Shown: positions 8,161 through 19,091, counted from the first letter of the stretch. The stretch: DNA of 43,635 nucleotides from Gammaproteobacteria bacterium (GCA_030429865.1 JAUIFX010000011.1:1-43635), one strand, 5' to 3'. The notes: a model not told the origin generated them from the letters alone. Program-made: numbers and translations.

Positions 8161-9213
8161 TCATTCGCTCCCGTGCCGCGACGCGATAGACCGGCTACCG
8201 AGCCGGCCTGAAGCATCTCGGCGCCGCGGAAAAACGGATACCGTCCCCATCCCGTGCACCCATGTCCGGCCGAGACGTGCGGCATGTCGCCGCAGGTGGT
8301 CGCGCGATCCTATCGCGGGGTACCCCGACCTCACGCTCGCGCGCATACTTGACATCCAAATCTCAGCGTCAAGGCCCAGGGACGTGAGCAGACGCGAATC
8401 GCCACCCGAAATCGTGCCTCGCTTGCCAGGGATACAGCAACGGCCAGTCTTGTCGACAAGGTCGAGATAGTCGGTATGGCTGAAGGGTAGGACATCGGTA
8501 TCAGGGACCCGCGATCTCTCGCGCAGCGCTGCAAGCGTTGGGAACGTGGTGTCTGCCTGGGGACGATCGTGTGGTCGGCGCGCCATTAATCGCTGCTGGG
8601 CCGCAGTGTAGCTGCTATCACCGATCGTTGTGGCCATCCCGGCGCGAACGGGGTTGAGATCGACGTAGACCATCACCTGCAACAAGGCACCCTCGTCGAG
8701 CAGGGCCTGGGACTTGAAGCGGGCCTCCCAGAAATGTCCCGTCACGCCGTCCTCGGCGTTCGCTCTTCGGGCGATATACTCGTTCAAGCACCGCATGTAC
8801 CAGGACAGGTCGCCAAGGCGCTCACGCCACACCGCGACTGCTGACCGCACATGACGAAGTTCGTCAAACGTCAGCGTATCGCCTCTGCGATACCGGGCGA
8901 CGAGTGGCGGCTCGGAAAACAAGCGCGTCCAGCGGGTGATGACTTCTTCGTCGCTCCACCCCGCCACTTGTTCGGGGCGCAGGCGCACGACGAGGTGATA
9001 GTGGTTGCTCATCACCGCGTAGGCGCACAACTCGATAGCAAAGACCCGCGATAACACGGCCAGGCGCTCGCGCACCCATCTGCGACGATGCCCATACGAG
9101 CGGCCGGATGCGCTGTCGACCCCGCATAAGAAGGCACGGCGAACGCAACGCGCCATGCAATGGTAGTACGGTGTGCTCTCGATGCTGACGAGCGTCTTGC
9201 GAGGCTGAGTCAT
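8161..9213 (-). CDS. REP-associated tyrosine transposase (RAYT, Y1_Tnp)
   Basis: 350 aa HUH/Y1 transposase of the long RAYT type. The HUH motif is HYH (71-73, in MSNHYHLVV). The segment LSWYMRCLNEYIARRAN (about 136-152), then GHFWEARFKSQALLDE and YVDLNPVRAGM (183-193), are family hallmarks, as is the later SHTDYLDLVDKTGR block. RAYTs cut single-stranded REP-like hairpins, and inverted arrays of related hairpin repeats lie on both sides here. The expected family end is near WVHGMG (about 318-323). The last 25-30 residues are Arg-rich and run through a GGGGACGGTATCCG motif, so they may be element-end sequence rather than protein. The frame is intact, so the gene may be active. Confidence 0.9.
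   Translation of the reverse strand: MTQPRKTLVSIESTPYYHCMARCVRRAFLCGVDSASGRSYGHRRRWVRERLAVLSRVFAIELCAYAVMSNHYHLVVRLRPEQVAGWSDEEVITRWTRLFSEPPLVARYRRGDTLTFDELRHVRSAVAVWRERLGDLSWYMRCLNEYIARRANAEDGVTGHFWEARFKSQALLDEGALLQVMVYVDLNPVRAGMATTIGDSSYTAAQQRLMARRPHDRPQADTTFPTLAALRERSRVPDTDVLPFSHTDYLDLVDKTGRCCIPGKRGTISGGDSRLLTSLGLDAEIWMSSMRASVRSGYPAIGSRDHLRRHAARLGRTWVHGMGTVSVFPRRRDASGRLGSRSIASRHGSE
8235..8248 (-). repeat. GGGGACGGTATCCG motif at the transposase 3' end
   Basis: On the minus strand this motif is followed by TTTTTCC, inside the last codons of the transposase gene. It resembles the GGGGAC-type sequences that often border RAYT genes and may mark the downstream end of the original element. Single copy in the window. 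Confidence 0.35.
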
Positions 9214-9389
9214 CCTTGACCTCCCCGAATTGTTCGATAGGTCGCCACTCCGGGCGCGGTAGTTACTCTAGCCGCATGTCATCCATCGTTTCAACGTCCA
9301 CCTCTTGCGGACCGCGCGCCAACTGCCGCAGGCCGGTCTCGTCTGAAGAAGCAGGCCATCGGCGATGATTCTTCATCTCTCGCTCAGCT
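9214..9389. other. Upstream region of the transposase gene
   Basis: No established gene. A 37-codon minus-strand frame (9263-9376) starts with ATG after GCGAGAG and has an acidic C-terminus, but I do not recognise it and rate it as chance or a remnant. The transposase promoter is presumably here. Confidence 0.4.
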
Positions 9390-9586
9390 GCCTGTCCATG
9401 ATTGACGGTCTGCCTGTCCACAATCGGCACTCGTCCCTGCAGAGATTGATGCCTGTCCTCCAATGCCGCTCCTGCAGAGATTGATGCCTGTCCTCCAATG
9501 CCGCTCCCTGCAGAGATTGATGCCTGTCCAGGATTGATGCTGCAGAGATTGATGCCTGTCCTCCAATGCCGCGCTCCAATGCCGCG
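9390..9586 (-). repeat. RAYT-associated repeat array, right side (GCCTGTCC units)
   Basis: Six GCCTGTCC cores lie at 9390, 9412, 9451, 9486, 9522 and 9554. The last four sit in near-identical tandem units beginning CTGCAGAGATTGATGCCTGT at 9437, 9472, 9508 and 9540 (spacing 35, 36 and 32 bases), three of them continuing CCTCCAATGCCGC. On the minus strand the core is GGACAGGCATCAAT, which matches the left array core GGACAGGCATAAAT, so the arrays face each other across the transposase gene. CTGCAG and neighbouring short palindromes are present but hairpins are weaker than on the left. Confidence 0.8.
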
Positions 9587-9658
9587 GCGGGCAGAGCGCT
9601 GGCCGCTGGCCCGTGTGGCTGCCATGATGGCGCATCGAGGTTTCTGGGAGAGGTTCGA

Positions 9659-10420
9659 ATGTCCGGGTTCGGTCGCACCGCCATTGTGACTGGCGGCTCG
9701 CGCGGTATCGGCCGCGCGATCGCGCTGGCGCTTGCCGCTGAGGGCTTCGACGTAGCGCTGAGCTACGTCACGGACGCGAAGGCCGCCGCGGACGTGGTGA
9801 CGGCGATCGAGGCGCAGGGCCGTCGCGGGCTTGCCGTGCGGGCCGACCTGGGCACGCCGGGGGATGCCGCGGCGCTGGCCGAGGCCACCGAGACGGCGTT
9901 CGGCCGGATCGACGTGCTGGTCAACAATGCGGGCCTGTCCTCCAACGAGAGTTACATCGCCGATATGCCGCCCGAGACCTGGACCCGCATCATCGACGTC
10001 AACCTGCATGGCACCTATCACATGGTGCGCGCGGTCACGCCGCTGATGCGGGCATGCGGCAGGGGACACATCGTCAATCTGTCTTCCAACGTCACCCAGC
10101 GCATGCCCGCGACGTTCGGTGCCTATACCGTCTCCAAAGCCGCGGTCGAAGCGCTGACCCGCATCCTCGCCAAGGAGGAGGGGCCGCACGGCATCCACGT
10201 CAACGCCGTCGCCCCGGGACCGATCATGACCGACATGCTCGAGGGCCTGCTCGAGACCATGGGCGAGGCGCGCGCACGAGCCTTCATCGAGTCTGTGCCG
10301 TTGCGCCGTGCGGGGCAGCCGGAGGAGATCGCGGCGGTCGTCGCCATGCTGGTCTCGCCGACCGCGAGCTTCATTTCCGGGGAGGTAATCTATGTCAATG
10401 GCGGCGGGCCGGGCGGCTGA
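9659..10420 (+). CDS. SDR-family oxidoreductase (FabG-like)
   Basis: 253 aa classical short-chain dehydrogenase/reductase. It has the cofactor motif TGGSRGIG (11-18), NNAG (89-92), Asn115, the catalytic pair Tyr156/Lys160 in YTVSK with Ser143, and PGPIMTDM after the active site. It probably reduces or oxidises a hydroxy/keto group with NAD(P)H; the substrate is unknown. The ATG at 9659 has a GGGAGAGG ribosome site seven bases upstream. The longer frame upstream enters the repeat array and is rejected. A hairpin follows the gene, so it is probably monocistronic. Confidence 0.9.
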   Translation: MSGFGRTAIVTGGSRGIGRAIALALAAEGFDVALSYVTDAKAAADVVTAIEAQGRRGLAVRADLGTPGDAAALAEATETAFGRIDVLVNNAGLSSNESYIADMPPETWTRIIDVNLHGTYHMVRAVTPLMRACGRGHIVNLSSNVTQRMPATFGAYTVSKAAVEALTRILAKEEGPHGIHVNAVAPGPIMTDMLEGLLETMGEARARAFIESVPLRRAGQPEEIAAVVAMLVSPTASFISGEVIYVNGGGPGG

Positions 10421-10434
10421 CGAATGCGGCAGTC

Positions 10435-10455
10435 ACGGCCGCGGGGCGCGGCCGT
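10435..10455 (+). terminator. Hairpin terminator after the SDR gene
   Basis: ACGGCCGC-GGGGC-GCGGCCGT is a perfect 8-bp stem followed by TCTCGTC, a poor T-tract. It lies 15 bases after the SDR stop. Confidence 0.65.
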
Positions 10456-10763
10456 TCTCGTCGTACCCGCCCCGGCTCGTTACGCGGCCCGCATGGCATG
10501 GACATTGAACGAGGCCGCAAAAGTTCTTCCCGGCGACGCCGATGATTGTCCTGGTGCAGCGCTGCGCGCGGCGACAGCGGTTCGGCGCTGGTCACCTGGC
10601 GCGGAGCAACGCCGGCGTACGCCCCCGGATAGTATGCACCTGACCACCATCCACGCTTCGCGGCGCCGGGCCGTGAACGCGCAGCCCTCCGCGCTCCACG
10701 CCCCGCAGCCGCGCTTGGCGGGCGCCAACACTGATCGACAGGTTTGAGACCGCTTCTACGCTC
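10456..10763. other. Intergenic region before the P450 gene
   Basis: 308 bases without a recognisable gene. It should contain the P450 promoter, but no convincing -35/-10 pair stands out. Long minus-strand frames across it are shadows of the P450 gene. Confidence 0.4.
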
Positions 10764-12188
10764 ATGGAAACCACAGGCAATACGCACCACGGGCTGCCTG
10801 CCCTGCCCGGCCCGCGCGGCTTGCCACTGCTCGGCAACCTCCACCAGCTCGACTTTCCGCGCCTGCACCAACAGCTCGAGGGCTGGGCGCGGGAGTTCGG
10901 CCCTATCTATCGTATCCGTATCGGGCCACGTACCCGCGTCATCATCAGCGACTGCGACACCATCAACACGATGCTTCGCGAGCGTCCCGAGACCTACCGC
11001 CGGCCGCGCCTTACCGAGGCGGTCATGGAGGAGATGGGTTTCAACGGCGTTTTTTCCCGCGATGGAGATGCGTGGCAGCGGCAGCGCCGGGTCGTGACAC
11101 AGGCGCTCAACCCCGCGCACCTGACCCGCTTCTACCCGGCCATGCGCGTGACGACGGAACGTCTGCTCGGGCGCTGGTGCGACAACCAGGCGCCGATCGA
11201 CCTGTGCCGGGACCTGATGCGGTATACGGTCGACGTCACGGCACATCTCGCGTTCGGCATCGACGTCAACACCCTCCAGACCGATGGTCCGGTCGTGCAG
11301 CAACACCTCGACAAGGTGTTTCCCATGCTGTTCCGCCGGGTCGTCGCGCCGTTTCCGTACTGGCGCTGGATACGCACCCGCGCCGATCGTGAGCTGGACG
11401 CCGCACTCGCCGAGATTCACCGTATCGTCGCCGACATGACCCGTGCGTGCCGCTCCGGCATGCGCCGGGAACCCTCGTTGTTCGAGCAACCGAGCAACTT
11501 CCTCGAAGCCATCATCGCGGCGCAGAGTGCCGAGCAGGTCGAGTTCAGCGACGAGGAGATCTACGCCAACGTGATCACGCTGCTGCTCGCCGGCGAAGAC
11601 ACCACCGCCAATACGCTGGCCTGGGCAATCACCTTCCTCGTCGAGCACCCCGACTTGCAGGCGCGCATTCGCGACGAAGTCGATGCGGTGCTCGGTTCGG
11701 CCACAGTCGCACCCGACCTTGCGGCGACCCGGCAGCTCGAGTTCGTCGAGGCTTTCGCGCTGGAGACGATGCGCTTCAAGCCGGTCGCGCCGATCATCGC
11801 CCTGGAACCGAAGGAGGATGTCGAACTGCTGGGCTGTCGTTTGCCGGCGGGAACGCCAATCATCGCGCTGACCCGCCCCAACGCGGTCAGCGACGATCAC
11901 TTCGACGCCGCGGCATCGTTCGACCCGTCGCGCTGGCTGGCGCACGCGAAGCCTTCTGACGCACTGCACAATCCTCGCGCTCACATCCCGTTCGGCGCGG
12001 GGCCACGCTTTTGTCCGGGACGTGGCCTCGCCATGCTCGAGATCAAGGCGGTCCTCGCGATGCTGTGCCGTAATTTCGATGTCGCGATGGCCGGCAACGT
12101 GGCGGAGATCGAGGAACGCCTCAGCTTCACGATGCAGCCGGAGAACCTGTACGTGACGCTGACCCCGCGCGCCACGGGCACGACTTGA
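10764..12188 (+). CDS. Cytochrome P450 (long, CYP4/CYP110-like type)
   Basis: 474 aa. It starts with a proline-rich PGPRGLPLLGNL segment (about 16-27), has the I-helix oxygen-binding motif AGEDTT (276-281), the K-helix ETMR (334-337) and the heme loop FGAGPRFCPGRG with heme-ligand Cys417. No N-terminal membrane anchor is seen, so it is probably soluble. The sequence style resembles bacterial P450s related to fatty-acid or terpene hydroxylases. No ferredoxin or ferredoxin reductase gene is adjacent, so electrons must come from elsewhere. Downstream lies a rhodanese-like gene and then a convergent epoxide-hydrolase-like gene, but a shared pathway is only a guess. Confidence 0.93.
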   Translation: METTGNTHHGLPALPGPRGLPLLGNLHQLDFPRLHQQLEGWAREFGPIYRIRIGPRTRVIISDCDTINTMLRERPETYRRPRLTEAVMEEMGFNGVFSRDGDAWQRQRRVVTQALNPAHLTRFYPAMRVTTERLLGRWCDNQAPIDLCRDLMRYTVDVTAHLAFGIDVNTLQTDGPVVQQHLDKVFPMLFRRVVAPFPYWRWIRTRADRELDAALAEIHRIVADMTRACRSGMRREPSLFEQPSNFLEAIIAAQSAEQVEFSDEEIYANVITLLLAGEDTTANTLAWAITFLVEHPDLQARIRDEVDAVLGSATVAPDLAATRQLEFVEAFALETMRFKPVAPIIALEPKEDVELLGCRLPAGTPIIALTRPNAVSDDHFDAAASFDPSRWLAHAKPSDALHNPRAHIPFGAGPRFCPGRGLAMLEIKAVLAMLCRNFDVAMAGNVAEIEERLSFTMQPENLYVTLTPRATGTT

Positions 12189-12288
12189 CCCAAGCGCGCC
12201 TCATAGCACTAAACTGCAGCCCTTCGAAGCCGTCGGGCACGAACGCCAGGCGGGTTCCCGGGCACGCACAACAACGTCAGGAGCTGTG

Positions 12289-12702
12289 ATGATTACCAAG
12301 GGCATCAAGGAGCTCTGCGCCGAAGCAGAGCAGGAAATCGAGACCATGACCGTCGAGCAGGTGATGGCCGTCAAGGACGACCCGGACGTTCAGCTGGTCG
12401 ACATCCGCGACGTGCGCGAACTGTGGCGCGACGGCGCCATCGGCGGCTCCATGCACGCGCCGCGTGGCATGCTCGAGTTCTGGGTGGATCCGAATAGCCC
12501 GTATCACCGGGAGGACTTTGCCTCCGGCAAGAAGTTCATCTTCTACTGCGCGGGCGGCATGCGCTCGGCGCTGGCGGCACAGAGCGTGCACCGTATGGGC
12601 CTCGCCCCGGTCGCCCACATGGCGGGCGGTTACGGCGCATGGGTCAAGGCCGGGTATCCGACCGAAGAGCGCGAAGCCAAGTTGCCCAAGCCGAAGTCCT
12701 GA
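12289..12702 (+). CDS. Rhodanese-like sulfurtransferase domain protein
   Basis: 137 aa single rhodanese domain. It has VDIRDVREL (about residues 39-47), HAPRGMLEF and the active-site loop CAGGMRSA with the catalytic Cys near residue 87, then HMAGGYGAWVKAGYP. Such proteins move sulfane sulfur or handle persulfides; no specific partner is visible. ATG at 12289 is preferred to the in-frame GTG at 12286 because AGGAG at 12279-12283 gives five bases of spacing. The last residues are Lys/Pro-rich. It ends 12 bases from the convergent gene at 12715. Confidence 0.9.
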   Translation: MITKGIKELCAEAEQEIETMTVEQVMAVKDDPDVQLVDIRDVRELWRDGAIGGSMHAPRGMLEFWVDPNSPYHREDFASGKKFIFYCAGGMRSALAAQSVHRMGLAPVAHMAGGYGAWVKAGYPTEEREAKLPKPKS

Positions 12703-12714
12703 GGCGCCGGGCGC

Positions 12715-13089
12715 TCACAGGTCGAGGCCGGTCCCCTGTGCGAACTGCCGCATGCAGAAGTAATCGCGCCACGCCACGATGCGATCGCCCCGCACTTCGA
12801 ATGCGCCGGCAACCGGCAACGCGAAGGCGCGCCCGCCCGGCGGATCGAAGTGATCGAGCCGCTCGTTCATGACCAGTTCGCCCACCGCGACCTGGCGCAG
12901 CGTTTCGATGCGCACCGGGCCGGTCAGCTGGAAAAACCCGGCCAGGGTGTCGCGCACGCCGGCCGGTCCCCGCACCGGCGGGAACGGCATGTTCTGGTAG
13001 ATGCAGTCGTCGGCGATGTAGGCAAGAGAGCGCTCGAGATCTTCGTTGAGCGTCTCGCAGAACGCGGTCACGATTTCATCCGGTGACAT
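12715..13089 (-). CDS. Limonene-1,2-epoxide hydrolase-like protein
   Basis: 124 aa protein of the LEH fold (SnoaL/NTF2-like superfamily). The residues used by limonene epoxide hydrolase appear in order: Tyr and Asn in DDCIYQNMPFP (YxN), Arg and Asp in NERLDHF (RxD) and Asp in AWRDYFCM. This suggests a working one-step epoxide hydrolase rather than a generic SnoaL protein. The natural substrate is unknown. The start at 13089 follows a purine-rich AGGGGGGATTC. It is divergent from the histidine kinase at 13201 across 111 bases. Confidence 0.85.
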   Translation of the reverse strand: MSPDEIVTAFCETLNEDLERSLAYIADDCIYQNMPFPPVRGPAGVRDTLAGFFQLTGPVRIETLRQVAVGELVMNERLDHFDPPGGRAFALPVAGAFEVRGDRIVAWRDYFCMRQFAQGTGLDL

Positions 13090-13200
13090 GAATCCCCCCT
13101 GCAGGTTCGGTGATTTCCCGATGCCCATGTTAGCGGTCCCGGCGTATCGGCGAAACGGACGCCGAAGCACGGCAACAAGCCGCCCGCGGCGGGGGGAGCG

Positions 13201-16200
13201 ATGAGCGGCGCGGCGCCGGGCGCAGCCGCGGCGGCGATCGCTTTTGCGGACAAGGATCGGCTCACGCTGGTGTGCACCCCGGGCGGCGTCGTCGAGGCGG
13301 CGGCACGGCAGCCGGCAGGCGACGGCGCGGTCGCCGGCACGCTCGTCGGCCAGGATGTCGCCGTCGTCGCTCCCGGGACCGAACGGGCGCGATTGCACGA
13401 GGCATTCGCGCAGGCGACCGGCGCCTCCAGGCCGACCAGCGTCGAATGGACCTTGCGCGCCGGGGCCGACCTGCTCACCGCCACCTGTCGCTGCATACCG
13501 GTCACCAACGGCCTGCGTCCCAGTCATGTCGTCGTCGAGGTGGAGGTCGTTGCCAGTATCGGCGGGATGCGCCCCTTGCACACCGCGGGGCGCTTCGAAC
13601 TCGCCATGGCCGAATCCCGCGCGGCGTGGTTCGAGCGTGACCTCGAAACCAACATCGGGATCGGTTCGCCATCGCTGGCCCGGATCTACGGCCTCGACGA
13701 CCCGGTCGGCCCATGGCATTACGACGACATTCGCGCACGTATCCTGACCGAGGATCTGCCGGCCTACACGGCGCATATCGAGAACCACCTCGCCAACCAT
13801 GGCGGCGTCGCGGCCGTGCACGAAGTGAGCTACCGGATTCAGCACCCCGAGAAAGGCGTGCGGGAACTCGAGGTGCGCTACCGCAACCTCGTCGACGACG
13901 AACGGCCGCGCGCCTATGGCCTGGTGTTCGACGTGACCGAAGCGCGCGCGGATGCGCGTAGCCTGCAGGAGCTCCGCGAGTTGCTGGACCTGGCGCTGAA
14001 TGCCGGCAACCTGCTGTTGTGCGTGTGTGACCCCGATTCCGGGGCAATGCTGACCGTCGGTGATCGGCAAGCCTTTTTCGGCGTGCCGGCCGGGCAGGAA
14101 CAATGGTCGTTCGAGGAGTTCGCGGCCATCCTCGCGCCGCAGGATCGCCTGCGCATGCTGGCAGCATACCGCGCCCTCGTCGCCGGCAAGCCGGCTGTCC
14201 CGGGCCGCTTTCGCGTGCCCCAGGCGGATGGCGGGACGCGCTGGTTCGAGGCGGAGATACGTGGCCTGTACGACGAAGCCGGCCAGGCGACACGTCTCTA
14301 CGGTCTGCTGCAGGACGTCACCTCCGACGAGACACTCGCGCATTCGCTGCGCAGCACGGAGAGCCGCCTGCGCCTCGCCATGGAACAGGCCCAGTTGGCC
14401 ATGTTCGAGTGGGACCTGGATCGGCACGAAATCACGGGTTCGCCGAACCTCGCGGTCATTTACGACATCACCGATACGCGGCCACCGTGGCCGCGCGACC
14501 TGCTGGCTGAGCGCACCCATCCGGAGGACCGCATCGCCTTCGACCGCGCCTCGGCGAGCGCTGTCGTCATGCCGCTCGACGAACCCCGTGCCCGCCACAT
14601 CGAAATGCGCATCCGGCACCCGGATGGCGCGACCCGCCACCTCGAGATCCACTACCGGCGCATCGCCGTGCCGGACTCGGCCCGCGGACACCTCATAGGC
14701 GTGGTCAACGATGTCACCGAGCGCACGCTCGCCGAGAACTCCCGGCACGAGGTCGAGCAGCGCCTCGCCCGCATCGCCCGCCTGGTGCCCGGCATGGTCT
14801 ACCAGTTCAAGTACCACCCCGACGGCCACTATAGCTTCCCCTATTGCAGCGAGGGCATTCGCGACATCTACGACACCGCCCCCGCCGCCGTGAGCGACGA
14901 TGCCAGCCCGGTCCTCGAGCGCATCGCGCGAGAGGATCTCGACCGGGTGCTGACGTCGATTACGAACTCGCGGCGCGACCTGCGCGAGTGGCGCGCGGAG
15001 TATCGCGTTCACCATAACGACGGCACCCTGCACTGGGTACTGGGCCACGCCACCCCGATGCGCGACGCCGATGGCGGCGTACTCTGGCACGGGCACATCA
15101 TGGACATCACCGAGCGCAAGTCGGCGGAGATGGCGCTCAGGGAGAGCGAAACGCGCCTCAACCTCGCGTTGGCGGCGGCGCAAATGACGTCGTGGCACTG
15201 GGACTTCGCCTCCGATCGCATCATTGCCCTACCCGGCTTCCCGCCCGGTTTCGGCCTGGCGACACCAACCACGCTCGATGCCTTTCTCGCCATCGTTCAC
15301 CCGCAGGACGTCGCCGAGTTGGAACTCGCGTTCGAAACCGTGCGCAAGGAACAGGCCGCAGGCATGGTGACACGCGACTTCCGCGTCGTGCATGCCGGCG
15401 ACGACGTGCTGTGGTTCGAAACCCGTATGCGCGCCGACTTCGGCACCGACGGCAGCGTGGTCGGTATTCACGGCGTGACCATAGACATCACGCGGCGCCG
15501 CAGCGCCGAGGCCGAGCGCGAGCGGCTCGCCCGTCAGCTCGAACAGTCCCAGCGCATGGAGGCCATCGGGATGCTGACCGGCGGCATCGCGCACGACTTC
15601 AACAACATCCTCGCCAGCATCATGGGCTATACCAGTCTCGCGCGACGCCGTTTCGAGGCCGACATGCCCCCGCAGCTCGCCACCTACCTCAACGAGGTCA
15701 GCGCGGCAGGCAAGCGCGCGCGCGACCTCGTGGCCCAGATGCTCGCGTTCAGCCGAGGCGAGGTCAACGAGTCCCACAGTATCGACCTGGCGGCCACGCT
15801 GCGCGAATCGCTGCGCATGCTGCGCCCGATATTGCCATCGAGCATCGACCTCGTTCTCGATATCGCGCAGAACACCCCGCGCGTCAGCGGCAACGAAGTA
15901 CAGATCCAGCAAATCGTGATCAATCTGTGCATCAATGCGCGCGACGCACTCAGCGAGGGTGGCACCATCACGCTCAGCCTGTCGCATCGAGAAACGCTGC
16001 AGGCAACATGCGCCTCGTGCCACGGCGACTTCAGCGGCGAGTTCGTCGAGATCGCGGTCGGCGACGACGGACCGGGGATCCCGGCCTGCGATCGCGAGCG
16101 TATCTTCGAACCGTTCTTCTCCACCAAGCCCACCGGCAAGGGCAGCGGCATGGGACTGTCCATGGTGCACGGTACGGTGCACGGCTACGGGGGGCACCTG

Positions 16201-16689
16201 CTGCTCGACAGCACGGCGGCCGGTGGAACCCGTTTCACGGTACTGTTCCCGGTCGATACGGCGGCACCGGGTGACGGTCGCGACGCGCCTCGGCCGGCCC
16301 GGGCAACGGACAGCCGGCAGCCGGTGCGTATCCTGCTCGTCGATGATGAACCGGCGGCGGCAACGGCCGTTGCCGAGCTGCTCGAACTCAACGGTCACAG
16401 CGTGACCGTGGTCACCGACCCTCACGCAGCGTTGACGCGCTTCGCGACGACCCCGGAGGCCTGGGACCTCGTCATCACCGATCAGGTCATGCCGGAACTG
16501 ACCGGTGCGCAGCTCGCCACGCGCCTGCTTGCGCTGCGCCCCGATCTACCGCTGATCGCCATGAGCGGCTACAGCGCGACGCTGGACCAGGATGCCGCCC
16601 GGGCGCTCGGGCTCCGGGCCTTCCTCACCAAGCCCGTCGACGAAGCGGCGTTGAGCGCCGCGATCGCGCGCGCACTCGCCCCGGCCTAG
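13201..16689 (+). CDS. Soluble multi-PAS hybrid histidine kinase/response regulator
   Basis: 1162 aa. About five PAS/PAC modules (roughly 130-250, 255-380, 385-510, 520-640, 650-775) precede a HisKA domain with the phospho-acceptor His798 in GIAHDFNNIL. An HATPase domain follows (N-box NLCINARDAL near 910, DDGPGIP, FFSTKPTGKGSGMGL), then a C-terminal receiver with acceptor Asp1094 (VITDQVMP) and FLTKPVD. No membrane segment or signal peptide is visible, so it senses a cytoplasmic signal. GGGGGGAGCG directly before the ATG is a strong ribosome site. No separate response regulator lies nearby, so output may go through a phosphorelay partner elsewhere. CASCH (937-941) in the HATPase region is discussed under rejected items. 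Confidence 0.92.
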   Translation: MSGAAPGAAAAAIAFADKDRLTLVCTPGGVVEAAARQPAGDGAVAGTLVGQDVAVVAPGTERARLHEAFAQATGASRPTSVEWTLRAGADLLTATCRCIPVTNGLRPSHVVVEVEVVASIGGMRPLHTAGRFELAMAESRAAWFERDLETNIGIGSPSLARIYGLDDPVGPWHYDDIRARILTEDLPAYTAHIENHLANHGGVAAVHEVSYRIQHPEKGVRELEVRYRNLVDDERPRAYGLVFDVTEARADARSLQELRELLDLALNAGNLLLCVCDPDSGAMLTVGDRQAFFGVPAGQEQWSFEEFAAILAPQDRLRMLAAYRALVAGKPAVPGRFRVPQADGGTRWFEAEIRGLYDEAGQATRLYGLLQDVTSDETLAHSLRSTESRLRLAMEQAQLAMFEWDLDRHEITGSPNLAVIYDITDTRPPWPRDLLAERTHPEDRIAFDRASASAVVMPLDEPRARHIEMRIRHPDGATRHLEIHYRRIAVPDSARGHLIGVVNDVTERTLAENSRHEVEQRLARIARLVPGMVYQFKYHPDGHYSFPYCSEGIRDIYDTAPAAVSDDASPVLERIAREDLDRVLTSITNSRRDLREWRAEYRVHHNDGTLHWVLGHATPMRDADGGVLWHGHIMDITERKSAEMALRESETRLNLALAAAQMTSWHWDFASDRIIALPGFPPGFGLATPTTLDAFLAIVHPQDVAELELAFETVRKEQAAGMVTRDFRVVHAGDDVLWFETRMRADFGTDGSVVGIHGVTIDITRRRSAEAERERLARQLEQSQRMEAIGMLTGGIAHDFNNILASIMGYTSLARRRFEADMPPQLATYLNEVSAAGKRARDLVAQMLAFSRGEVNESHSIDLAATLRESLRMLRPILPSSIDLVLDIAQNTPRVSGNEVQIQQIVINLCINARDALSEGGTITLSLSHRETLQATCASCHGDFSGEFVEIAVGDDGPGIPACDRERIFEPFFSTKPTGKGSGMGLSMVHGTVHGYGGHLLLDSTAAGGTRFTVLFPVDTAAPGDGRDAPRPARATDSRQPVRILLVDDEPAAATAVAELLELNGHSVTVVTDPHAALTRFATTPEAWDLVITDQVMPELTGAQLATRLLALRPDLPLIAMSGYSATLDQDAARALGLRAFLTKPVDEAALSAAIARALAPA

Positions 16690-16756
16690 GACCCTGGCCC
16701 GCTTCGGCTGATCGGCAGCGAGCCCGTTCCCCGGTAGCGGCGGCAAGCCGCGCCGT

Positions 16757-18865
<2,109 letters not shown>

Positions 18866-18890
18866 CCGCCTATTGTAGGGCCTGCCGAGC

Positions 18891-18922
18891 CTTCACGCTG
18901 CGGCGCCGGGCGCCGTGTGAAG
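18891..18922. promoter_or_regulatory. Dyad between ygiQ and the UspA gene
   Basis: CTTCAC (18891-18896) pairs with GTGAAG (18917-18922); inside it CGGCGCC and GGCGCCG form a second, tight inverted repeat. It lies 26 bases upstream of the ygiQ start. It could be an operator or a leader hairpin for ygiQ. Confidence 0.3.
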
Positions 18923-19010
18923 CGCGGCCTGGCGCAAGGGCTTCGGCCGTCCCCGGGAATTGGCGCCGCGCGCGCCCGGCCGGAACCGGTCCCGGCGGCT
19001 GGAAGCCGCG

Positions 19011-19024
19011 TTGACGGCCGTCAA
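19011..19024. promoter_or_regulatory. 14-bp palindrome upstream of the UspA gene
   Basis: TTGACGGCCGTCAA is a perfect palindrome about 70 bases before the UspA start. Its left half doubles as a -35-like TTGACG, but no good -10 lies 16-18 bases on. Candidate operator. Confidence 0.3.
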
Positions 19025-19091
19025 ACCGCCCTCCGCGGCACGCGCTACCATGCTTCAACGATGCATGGGTAAACCGGGGGAGGAACACGCC

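Noticed and set aside
9263-9376. 37-codon minus-strand frame upstream of the transposase gene.
   Set aside because: Weak ribosome site, no known family and location in a mobile island; kept only as a note.
7623-9586. Arrays as CRISPR.
   Set aside because: Units are variable in length and sequence, no unique spacers of constant size lie between identical repeats, and no cas genes are near; a RAYT explains them.
16009-16023. CASCH in the histidine kinase looks like a c-type heme site (CxxCH).
   Set aside because: The protein has no signal peptide or membrane segment and c-type heme attachment occurs outside the cytoplasm. A short Cys-pair insert at this place in the HATPase domain is common in related kinases; a metal or redox role is more likely.
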